From positions 1 to 12,425 of the forward strand of contig JAGBYS010000296.1 of NCBI GenBank assembly GCA_017628675.1: 12,425 nt of DNA, given 5' to 3'. The stretch comes from Tidjanibacter sp. Lineage in GTDB: Bacteria > Bacteroidota > Bacteroidia > Bacteroidales > Rikenellaceae. The notes beneath the pieces were generated by a model that had not been told where the DNA came from, made no database searches, and worked only from the letters and a program-made list of their open reading frames with translations. The stretch's first letter is position 1. Each line of letters opens with the position of its first letter. Positions 6,995-12,425 of this stretch are shown one piece after another. The position numbers and the translations under genes were made by a program.

Positions 6995-8656
6995 ATGCTT
7001 CAAGAGAACCTGATTAGAATCTACGAGCAGAGCTTCCGCGACAACCGCGAACTCCCTGCTCTGACCGACTACTTCAAGAAGGAGACCTTCTCGTACTACG
7101 AGATGGCCAAGGAGATCTCCAAACTCCACCTTCTGTTTGAGGAGGCCGGCATCCAGAAGGGCGATAAGATTGCCCTGATTGGTCGAAACAACCCCCGTTG
7201 GGTCATCGCCTACCTGGCGACCATCACCTATGGCGCTGTGATTGTCCCCATCCTGCAGGACTTCAACCCCAACGACATCAACCACATCATCAACCACTCG
7301 GAGTCGAAACTCCTCTTCCTGGGTGACGCCTTCTGGGATGTCATCGACGAGGAGCGTGTGCTCGGCATCAATGCGGCCTTCTCGCTGACCGACTACCACT
7401 GTATCTTCGAGCGCGAGGGTGACAAGCTCACCTCCTTCCAGAAGAACCTCATTAAGCACTACCGTGCACGCTACCCCGAGGGCTTCTCGGCCGAGGATAT
7501 CGTCTACCCCGAAGTGGGCAACGACGAGGTCTGCCTCTTGAGCTACACAAGTGGCTCGACGGGCTTCTCGAAGGGTGTGATGCTCACCGTCAACAACCTC
7601 ACCGCACAGCTTATGTATGTGCTGCCCAAGAAGTACCACTTCCGTGGCTCGCGCGTACTCTGCTTCCTGCCCCTGGCCCACGCCTTTGGTGCAGCTATCG
7701 ATATGCTCTGCTCGCTCGGTGCAGGTACCCACGTGACACTGCTGGGTAAGATTCCCTCGCCCAAAATCCTGATTGAGGCTATGGCCGAGGTGCGTCCCAA
7801 TGTCATCTGCTCGGTGCCTATGATTATCGAGAAGGTTGTCAAGAAGCAGATTTTTCCCATTATTGGCAGCGGCCTGATGAAGACAGCCTTGTCCATTCCT
7901 CTGATTGACAATGTGGTATATGCCCAGATTCGCAAGAAACTTGTGGCAACCCTCGGTGGTGAGTTCTATGAGTTCATTGTGGGTGGTGCGGCACTCAACG
8001 CAGAGGTTGAGGAGTTCCTCCACCGCATCAAATTCCCCATCACTGTGGGCTACGGTATGACCGAGTGTGGTCCTCTTATCAGCCACCGACTCTACACCGA
8101 TGGCTACATCCCCACCTCGGCAGGTCGCATCCTCACCGACTTCTGTGAGTGTCGAGTGCTCTCGCCCGACCCCGCACACATCCCCGGTGAGATTCTCATC
8201 CGCGGCGAGCAGGTCATGAAGGGATACTACAAGAATCCCGAGGCTACAGCTCAGGCTATTGACGAGGAGGGCTGGCTCCACACGGGCGATATGGGTACCA
8301 TCGACGCCGACCACAACATCTTCCTGCGTGGCCGAAGCAAGACTATGATCCTGATGAGTGGCGGTCAGAATGTCTACCCCGAGGAGATCGAGGCTAAACT
8401 CAACAACCTGGCCTATGTGCTCGAGAGCCTTGTGGTGGAGAGAGATAATAAACTTGTGGCCATTGTGGTGCCCGACTTCGATCAGCTCGACGCTGCGGGC
8501 ATCAGCCAGTCAAAACTCCCCGAGCTTATGAACGACACCCTCAAGGAGCTCAACTCGCTGGTTGCCTCCTACGAGAAGGTTGCCTCCATCGAGCTGCGCG
8601 CCACCGAGTTTGAGAAGACCCCCAAGAAGTCCATCAAACGCTTCCTCTACCGATAG
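6995..8656 (+). CDS. AMP-forming long-chain acyl-CoA synthetase (fatty acid-CoA ligase)
   Basis: This 553-residue ANL-superfamily enzyme activates a carboxylate with ATP to an acyl-adenylate and then transfers it to CoA. The motifs appear in order: the P-loop SYTSGSTGFSKGV (residues 183-195), FLPLAHAFG, GYGMTECGP (352-360), GWLHTGDMG with the ribose-binding Asp432, GRSKTMILMSGGQNVYPEEIE at the hinge, and a C-terminal TPKKSIKRF (542-550) carrying the lysines expected near the adenylate site. The overall pattern suggests a long-chain fatty acid ligase, but substrate chain length cannot be read from the sequence. The position after plsY suggests a role in feeding or recycling fatty acids for lipids, which is inference. 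A strong terminator follows 20 nt after the stop. Confidence 0.93.
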   Translation: MLQENLIRIYEQSFRDNRELPALTDYFKKETFSYYEMAKEISKLHLLFEEAGIQKGDKIALIGRNNPRWVIAYLATITYGAVIVPILQDFNPNDINHIINHSESKLLFLGDAFWDVIDEERVLGINAAFSLTDYHCIFEREGDKLTSFQKNLIKHYRARYPEGFSAEDIVYPEVGNDEVCLLSYTSGSTGFSKGVMLTVNNLTAQLMYVLPKKYHFRGSRVLCFLPLAHAFGAAIDMLCSLGAGTHVTLLGKIPSPKILIEAMAEVRPNVICSVPMIIEKVVKKQIFPIIGSGLMKTALSIPLIDNVVYAQIRKKLVATLGGEFYEFIVGGAALNAEVEEFLHRIKFPITVGYGMTECGPLISHRLYTDGYIPTSAGRILTDFCECRVLSPDPAHIPGEILIRGEQVMKGYYKNPEATAQAIDEEGWLHTGDMGTIDADHNIFLRGRSKTMILMSGGQNVYPEEIEAKLNNLAYVLESLVVERDNKLVAIVVPDFDQLDAAGISQSKLPELMNDTLKELNSLVASYEKVASIELRATEFEKTPKKSIKRFLYR

Positions 8657-8676
8657 GGGCAGCATACCTTATAAAG

Positions 8677-8712
8677 AAAAACCTCACAAGCCGTTGGCTT
8701 GTGAGGTTTTTT
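8677..8712 (+). terminator. Intrinsic terminator of the acyl-CoA ligase gene
   Basis: The A5-plus-stem arm (8677-8692) pairs perfectly with 8696-8712 around the loop gtt. The core acctcacaagcc / ggcttgtgaggt is followed by T5-6. It starts 20 nt after the stop codon. Confidence 0.95.
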
Positions 8713-8780
8713 GTTGGGTCAAGCGGAGAGGGGGAAAGTTGTCAGTAGGCAAGATTGTAGGCTTTGCAACACACGCCCCC

Positions 8781-8815
8781 GCTGCTTCGCAGCACCCCCT
8801 CTAACTTAGAGGGGG
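8781..8815. repeat. REP-like double palindrome
   Basis: Two adjacent hairpins are visible: gctgc-ttc-gcagc (8781-8793), then ccccctct (8795-8802) pairing with agaggggg (8808-8815). The combination of GCTGCTTCGCAGC with a CCCCCTC/GAGGGGG hairpin resembles an intergenic repeat I recall from many Bacteroidales genomes. It is not a terminator because it lacks a T-tract. Its function is unknown. Confidence 0.65.
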
Positions 8816-8825
8816 AATAGTGGGA

Positions 8826-8935
8826 GCCTTTCGGCCCTTTTGGCCCCTTGGGCTATTTTTGCCCTTTCGGCCCTTTGAGCCCTTTTAGTTCTTGAGGCCT
8901 TAGGTCGGTTAGACTTTAGACCTTAGACTTTAGAC
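8826..8935 (+). repeat. Terminator-associated compound repeat, copy B
   Basis: Seven contiguous 9-mers run from 8826 to 8888: gcctttcgg, cccttttgg, ccccttggg, ctatttttg, ccctttcgg, ccctttgag, cccttttag. A decayed unit and a linker follow. Four heptamers come next at 8908-8935: gttagac, tttagac, cttagac, tttagac. The last 39 bases match copy A (3285-3323) at 36 positions. As in copy A, the block lies between convergent genes and runs directly into a terminator. With the ligase terminator and the double palindrome it accounts for most of the 364-nt gap; 8713-8780 shows nothing recognisable. Confidence 0.8.
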
Positions 8936-8936
8936 C

Positions 8937-8986
8937 AAAAAAAATGCTCTGGCATATTACTTTCGTAAATGCCAGAGCATTTTTTT
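8937..8986. terminator. Bidirectional intrinsic terminator serving the TPR-protein gene
   Basis: The arm aaaatgctctggcat (within 8937-8955) pairs with atgccagagcattttt (8969-8986). An inner ttac/gtaa helix sits around a tttc loop. A8 on one side and T7 on the other allow termination in both directions. The minus-strand gene ends at 9021. Confidence 0.93.
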
Positions 8987-9020
8987 GTTGTATAACGCAG
9001 CAGTCGCTCGCTATATGCGT

Positions 9021-10013
9021 TTATTTCTGGTGAGCCTTCTGCTCCTTGAGGAACTTAGCCAACTCATTAGCACGCTTCTTGGCAGCAGCAACCTGCTTGC
9101 CGGCAGTCACGCACTTGTAGGCCTCGATAGCCTTCTCGTTCTCGTCCATACTGTCGTAGGCAACAGCGATGAGGTAGTTGATGTCGCTCAGCTGAACATC
9201 GTTGCCCTTGAAGTGAGGCAGAGCCTGCTCGCCCCAAGCTGCAAGGTTAGCCCAATCTTTGTTGTTAGCGGCGGTGTTCAGACGATAGATCTGGTTGTCG
9301 AAGCGTGCGGGCACAGCATCAACGAGGATCTCGAGGGTTGCATAGACAGCATCCTTGTCGCCCTTCTTGCTCTCCTCCTGAGCCTTCACGAGGAGGTAGT
9401 TGGAGAGTTTCTCCTTGGCGGTAGCGGCAGCCTTAGCGAACTTGCTGTGGCGAGTCTCGAGAGCGATGATGTCGGTGTAAACCCTTACGCCATTGGTATA
9501 GTCACCCATCTCGCAGTAGCTCATAGCGAGGTAGAGAGCCAGGTCGGTATCCTGACGGTTGGCCTCATAGCCCTTTGCGAACACCTCAGCAGCAGCAGCG
9601 TAGTTCTTCTTATTGTAGGCACCGGCACCTTTGCTCTTATAGATTTTAGAAATCTGGTTCTTGGCGTTACGCACGGTCTTGGTGTCGCCATAGAAGTTAC
9701 CCAGCTCGATAGCCTTTGCGTAGTCCTCAAGTGCACCATCGAGGTTTTTGGCTTTAACTTTGGCATTACCACTACTGTAGTAGCATACGGGGATATACCT
9801 CTGAGCCTTTACAAGGTACTCTGCATTCTCCTCTGCATAAGCCAACTCCAGAGTCTGCTCCAAGAAGGAGATAGCCTCGGCATACTCCTTTGCCGAGATT
9901 TTCTGCGTAGCATTTGCGTAGGCATTGTTGAGCTCAATCGAAGGCTCCTGTGCAAAAGTGTTGGTGCTCAGCACAAGTGCTGCGAGAGCGACCATAAAAG
10001 CTTTGATTTTCAT
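9021..10013 (-). CDS. Exported tetratricopeptide-repeat protein
   Basis: This 330-residue protein has a clear Sec signal peptide (MKIKAFMVALAALVLSTNTFA, cleavage near residue 21 before QEPS) and no lipobox cysteine. The mature part is almost entirely helical and TPR-like. Recognisable repeat units include AKEYAEAISFLEQTLELA, KAKNLDGALEDYAKAIELG, NKKNYAAAAEVFAKGYEANRQD, EMGDYTNGVRVYTDIIALE and DENEKAIEAYKCV. The C-terminus is lysine-rich (LAKFLKEQKAHQK). It is probably periplasmic and mediates protein-protein contacts; no partner or pathway can be named from the sequence. It is a single-gene unit: its own promoter lies just upstream at about 10079-10110 and a strong terminator follows 35 nt after the stop. 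Confidence 0.87.
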   Translation of the reverse strand: MKIKAFMVALAALVLSTNTFAQEPSIELNNAYANATQKISAKEYAEAISFLEQTLELAYAEENAEYLVKAQRYIPVCYYSSGNAKVKAKNLDGALEDYAKAIELGNFYGDTKTVRNAKNQISKIYKSKGAGAYNKKNYAAAAEVFAKGYEANRQDTDLALYLAMSYCEMGDYTNGVRVYTDIIALETRHSKFAKAAATAKEKLSNYLLVKAQEESKKGDKDAVYATLEILVDAVPARFDNQIYRLNTAANNKDWANLAAWGEQALPHFKGNDVQLSDINYLIAVAYDSMDENEKAIEAYKCVTAGKQVAAAKKRANELAKFLKEQKAHQK

Positions 10014-10054
10014 TGTATCGTTTGATTATTTTAGTTATTAGTTTTGTCCCAGTT

Positions 10055-10073
10055 ATTATTTCAACGAAATAAT
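10055..10073 (-). promoter_or_regulatory. Stem-loop at the predicted 5' end of the TPR-protein mRNA
   Basis: attatttc (10055-10062) and gaaataat (10066-10073) form a perfect 8-bp inverted repeat with a 3-nt loop. It begins almost exactly at the predicted transcript start (about 10072). Confidence 0.5.
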
Positions 10074-10078
10074 TGCCA

Positions 10079-10110
10079 CAAAATTATGCAATCCTCTGCT
10101 GAATTGCAAT
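10079..10110 (-). promoter_or_regulatory. Predicted promoter of the TPR-protein gene
   Basis: Read on the minus strand, -7 TAATTTTG (10086-10079) and -33 ATTG (10110-10107, 3 of 4 matches) are separated by 20 nt. The -33 element lies inside the perfect 12-bp palindrome gaattgcaattc (10101-10112), which also overlaps the tadA stop codon. Confidence 0.6.
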
Positions 10111-10560
10111 TCACTTGCGCAATTTTTTGAAAAATTCTTCCATAACCTCTCTACACTCCTGCTCCATAAGGCCCGCCACGACCTCGGTTTTGGGGTGAAG
10201 TATGTGGTTGGAGTAGGTCGAATAGCCCCTCTTAGGGTCGGCTGCGCCATAGACCACCTTGCCAATCTGGCTCCAGGCGAGCGCTCCGGCACACATCACA
10301 CAAGGCTCCACGGTGACATAGAGCGTACACTCGGGCAAGTACTTACCACCCAGGGTGTTCATTGCCGCCGTCAGGGCCTGCATCTCGGCGTGGGCCGTGG
10401 CGTCGCCCAAGGCCTCCACCCTATTGTGGCCCTTGCCGACAATCCTGCCGCCACACTCGACCACCGCACCGATGGGTATTTCGCCCTCCTCGGCAGCCGC
10501 ACGGGCCTCAGAAAGCGCCCTTTGCATAAAAAAATGCTCCATATTGTACTCCATTTCCAT
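10111..10560 (-). CDS. tadA: tRNA-specific adenosine-34 deaminase
   Basis: This enzyme deaminates adenosine to inosine at the wobble position (A34) of tRNA-Arg(ACG), allowing decoding of CGN codons. The 149-residue product from ATG 10560 (MEMEYNMEHFF) has the usual length and the cytidine/deoxycytidylate deaminase fold. The zinc site is complete: His57-Ala-Glu59 (ATAHAEMQAL, with Glu59 as proton shuttle) and Cys87-Val-Met-Cys90 (VEPCVMCAGAL). It starts with the typical MQRALSEARAAAEEGEIPIGAVV helix and strand. ATG at 10542 is another plausible start. The longer frame back to 10653 is rejected because it would overlap the aspS start and run upstream of the predicted promoter. Other CDA-fold deaminases are possible but PCVMC plus HAE and the length favour TadA. 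Confidence 0.93.
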   Translation of the reverse strand: MEMEYNMEHFFMQRALSEARAAAEEGEIPIGAVVECGGRIVGKGHNRVEALGDATAHAEMQALTAAMNTLGGKYLPECTLYVTVEPCVMCAGALAWSQIGKVVYGAADPKRGYSTYSNHILHPKTEVVAGLMEQECREVMEEFFKKLRK

Positions 10561-10576
10561 CTTTTTTGTACCTTTG
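10543..10576 (+). promoter_or_regulatory. Predicted aspS promoter
   Basis: A -7 TACCTTTG (10569-10576) is preceded by ATTG (10543-10546) with a 22-nt spacer. The predicted start is near 10583, giving a leader of about 54 nt. The -33 element lies inside the first codons of tadA. Confidence 0.5.
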
Positions 10577-10599
10577 AAAGATTTTTCGCTCACAGCGTA

Positions 10600-10607
10600 C
10601 AAAGATA
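10600..10607 (-). promoter_or_regulatory. Predicted -7 box of tadA
   Basis: TATCTTTG on the minus strand is identical to the -7 boxes of plsY and the acyl-CoA ligase gene. No good -33 TTTG is seen at the expected spacing. The predicted start near 10593 leaves about 33 nt before ATG 10560. Confidence 0.5.
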
Positions 10608-10636
10608 GGATAAAATAACAATATAATAAATAAGGT

Positions 10637-12382
10637 ATGTACAGAACACACACTTGTGGCGAACTTCGCCTTCAGCACCTCTCCCAGGAGGTGACCCTCG
10701 CGGGTTGGGTACAGAGAGTACGCAACCTCGGCGGTATGACTTTTATTGACCTGCGTGACCGCTACGGCATCACCCAGCTCGTGGTTGACGAGAGCAGCTC
10801 CGAGATGGTCAAAGAGAGCGCCTCGCAGCTCGGTCGTGAGTATGTTATTCAGGCCAAAGGACAGGTTCTGGAGCGTTCGAGCAAGAACAACAAGATTCCC
10901 ACCGGTGAGATTGAGGTGGCCCTCTCGGAGCTCAAGGTACTCAACGCAGCCGAGACCCCTCCCTTCACCATTGAGGACAACACCGACGGCGGCGACGACC
11001 TGAGGATGCGCTACCGCTACCTCGACCTGAGGCGTAACCCCCTCAAAAATGCACTTATGCTCCGCCACCGTATGGCACAGGTGACCCGCAACTTCCTCTC
11101 GGGCGAGAACTTTATGGAGATTGAGACCCCCTATATGATCAACTCCACCCCCGAGGGCGCACGCGACTTCCTCGTGCCCTCGAGGCTCAACCCCGGCAAG
11201 TTCTACGCTCTGCCCCAGAGCCCCCAGACCTTCAAGCAGCTGCTGATGGTGGCCGGCTATGACCGCTACTTCCAGATTGTTCGCTGCTTCCGCGACGAGG
11301 ACCTCAGGGCCGACCGTCAGCCCGAGTTCACACAGATCGACTGCGAGATGTCGTTCGTGGAGCAGGAGGATGTTCTGAACATCTTTGAGCGTTTTGCCAA
11401 GACCCTCTTCAAGGAGGTACTCGGCGTGGAGATCGACTACACCTTCCCCCGTATGTCGTGGCACGAGGCTATGGAGAAATACGGCTCCGACAAACCCGAT
11501 ATCCGTTTCGGTATGGAGTTCAACGACATAACTGCCGATGTTAAGGGCAAAGATTTCGTCGTATTCGACTCGGCAGAGTATGTGGGTGCCATCGTGGCCG
11601 AGGGCTGCGCAAGCTACACCCGCAAGCAGATCGACTCGCTCACCGACTTCGTGAAGCGTCCCCAGGTGGGTGCCAAGGGCCTCGTATGGATCCGCGTAGA
11701 GGAGGCCGGCATCAAGTCGAGCATCGACAAGTTTTACACCCCCGAGGAGCTCACCGCCATCGCAGAGAAGTGTGGCGCCAAGAGTGGCGACCTGATTCTC
11801 ATCCTTGCAGGTGACAGGAAACACACCCTCTCGGCTCTCAATGTTCTCCGTCTGGAGATGGGCGACCGTCTGGGCCTCCGCGATCCCAAGAAGTTTGCTC
11901 CTATGTGGGTTGTGGACTTCCCCCTGCTGGAGTGGGATGAGGAGACTCAGCGCTTCTACGCTATGCACCACCCCTTCACCTCGCCCAAGCCCGAGGATGT
12001 TGAGTATATGGAGAGCGATCCCGGCAAGGTTAGGGCCAACGCCTACGACTTCGTCTGCAACGGCGTAGAGGTAGGTGGCGGCTCGGTGCGTATCTTCGAC
12101 AGCGAGTTGCAGCAGAAGATGTTCCGCCTTCTGGGCTTCTCGCCCGAGCAGGCAGAGGCACAGTTCGGCTTCCTGATGAACGCCTTCAAGTTTGGTGCAC
12201 CTCCCCACGCAGGTATCGCCTTCGGTTTCGATAGGTTCTGCTCGCTCTTCGGCGGCTCGGAGTCCATCCGCGACTACATCGCCTTCCCCAAGAACAATCA
12301 GGGTCGCGATGTGATGGTTGACTCACCCACCGCCATCGACCCCGCACAGCTCGTAGACCTCAATATCAAGCTCGTTGAGTAA
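10637..12382 (+). CDS. aspS: Aspartyl-tRNA synthetase
   Basis: This class II synthetase charges tRNA-Asp with aspartate in the cytoplasm. The protein has 581 residues, normal for the bacterial type with a GAD insertion. Domains in order: an N-terminal OB-fold anticodon-binding domain (about 1-110, starting [11 protein letters not shown] with [11 protein letters not shown]); the catalytic core with the flipping-loop and motif 2 region, including [18 protein letters not shown] (218-235); the GAD insertion (about 290-420); and motif 3 GIAFGFDRF (526-534), followed by FPKNNQGRD. Leu31 in RNLGG is the residue type I associate with discriminating AspRS; non-discriminating enzymes tend to have His there. 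This suggests it does not also charge tRNA-Asn. It is divergent from tadA. The frame is complete with stop TAA at 12380-12382. Confidence 0.97.
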   Translation: MYRTHTCGELRLQHLSQEVTLAGWVQRVRNLGGMTFIDLRDRYGITQLVVDESSSEMVKESASQLGREYVIQAKGQVLERSSKNNKIPTGEIEVALSELKVLNAAETPPFTIEDNTDGGDDLRMRYRYLDLRRNPLKNALMLRHRMAQVTRNFLSGENFMEIETPYMINSTPEGARDFLVPSRLNPGKFYALPQSPQTFKQLLMVAGYDRYFQIVRCFRDEDLRADRQPEFTQIDCEMSFVEQEDVLNIFERFAKTLFKEVLGVEIDYTFPRMSWHEAMEKYGSDKPDIRFGMEFNDITADVKGKDFVVFDSAEYVGAIVAEGCASYTRKQIDSLTDFVKRPQVGAKGLVWIRVEEAGIKSSIDKFYTPEELTAIAEKCGAKSGDLILILAGDRKHTLSALNVLRLEMGDRLGLRDPKKFAPMWVVDFPLLEWDEETQRFYAMHHPFTSPKPEDVEYMESDPGKVRANAYDFVCNGVEVGGGSVRIFDSELQQKMFRLLGFSPEQAEAQFGFLMNAFKFGAPPHAGIAFGFDRFCSLFGGSESIRDYIAFPKNNQGRDVMVDSPTAIDPAQLVDLNIKLVE

Positions 12383-12401
12383 ACGATAATGCCACATAAA
12401 A

Positions 12402-12425
12402 AGAGAGCGCCATCCGCAGTGGATG
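12402..12425 (+). terminator. Probable aspS terminator, cut by the window edge
   Basis: aaagagagcgccatcc precedes the loop gcagt and the start of the return arm ggatg (12421-12425). The catcc/ggatg pairing is visible. The remaining arm and the T-tract would lie beyond the window. It begins about 20 nt after the aspS stop. Confidence 0.65.

Noticed and set aside
7541..7579. Replacement of the usual proline-lysine by Ser-Lys in the acyl-CoA ligase P-loop (TSGSTGFSKGV).
   Set aside because: Ser or other residues at that position occur in ordinary members of the family. The essential Thr/Ser-Gly and Lys residues are present, so no loss of function is implied.
10561..10653. An upstream-extended tadA reading frame adding 31 residues (start at 10653).
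   Set aside because: It would overlap the aspS start codon and extend beyond the predicted tadA -7 box. The extra residues do not resemble TadA, and family similarity begins just after ATG 10560.
3386..12382. A functional tRNA cluster formed by miaB, tadA and aspS.
   Set aside because: The genes are on different strands and in separate transcription units with unrelated genes between them. Proximity alone does not support a system.

Overview
The window looks like chromosomal DNA of a Bacteroidota organism, most likely order Bacteroidales and possibly Alistipes/Rikenellaceae-like; the genus is a guess. Several genes are preceded by the Bacteroidota promoter pair TTTG, about 19-22 nt, TAnnTTTG, and strong Shine-Dalgarno sites are largely absent. 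The gene families also fit: a five-helix di-heme-type SdhC followed by SdhA, a DUF5106-thioredoxin secreted protein, and a YitT/DUF2179 membrane protein. Coding DNA is moderately GC-rich and the promoter spacers are AT-rich.

Layout. At the left edge, sdhC and a truncated sdhA run leftwards (1-2127) and encode part of succinate dehydrogenase/fumarate reductase. A rightward gene for an exported DUF5106 plus thioredoxin-fold protein (2294-3199) is transcribed divergently from sdhC, from interleaved promoters. It converges on miaB (tRNA methylthiotransferase, 3386-4747, minus), which lies downstream of a yitT-like membrane protein gene (4791-5780, minus) in a probable two-gene operon. A 440-nt divergent regulatory region leads to plsY (6221-6868, plus) and then an AMP-forming acyl-CoA ligase gene with its own promoter (6995-8656, plus). 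The ligase gene converges on a secreted TPR-protein gene (9021-10013, minus). Upstream of that lies tadA (tRNA adenosine deaminase, 10111-10560, minus), and divergently transcribed from tadA is aspS (aspartyl-tRNA synthetase, 10637-12382, plus). The window ends inside the probable aspS terminator.

Themes. The genes are mostly housekeeping: respiration (sdhCA), lipid metabolism (plsY, acyl-CoA ligase), and tRNA modification or charging (miaB, tadA, aspS), plus two exported proteins of unknown role. I found no RNA gene, CRISPR array, insertion sequence, phage or defence system.

The least ordinary material is non-coding. Both convergent intergenic regions (3200-3385 and 8657-9020) carry the same compound repeat in the same orientation: an array of degenerate 9-mers (CCCTTTNGG-like), then four NTTAGAC-like heptamers, then an intrinsic terminator. 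The second region also has a REP-like double palindrome. Other points of note are triloop hairpins at the predicted 5' ends of three transcripts, interleaved divergent promoters, an operator-like direct repeat upstream of plsY, and a Cys-rich tandem repeat at the SdhC C-terminus. I do not see a convincing previously undescribed multi-gene system here.
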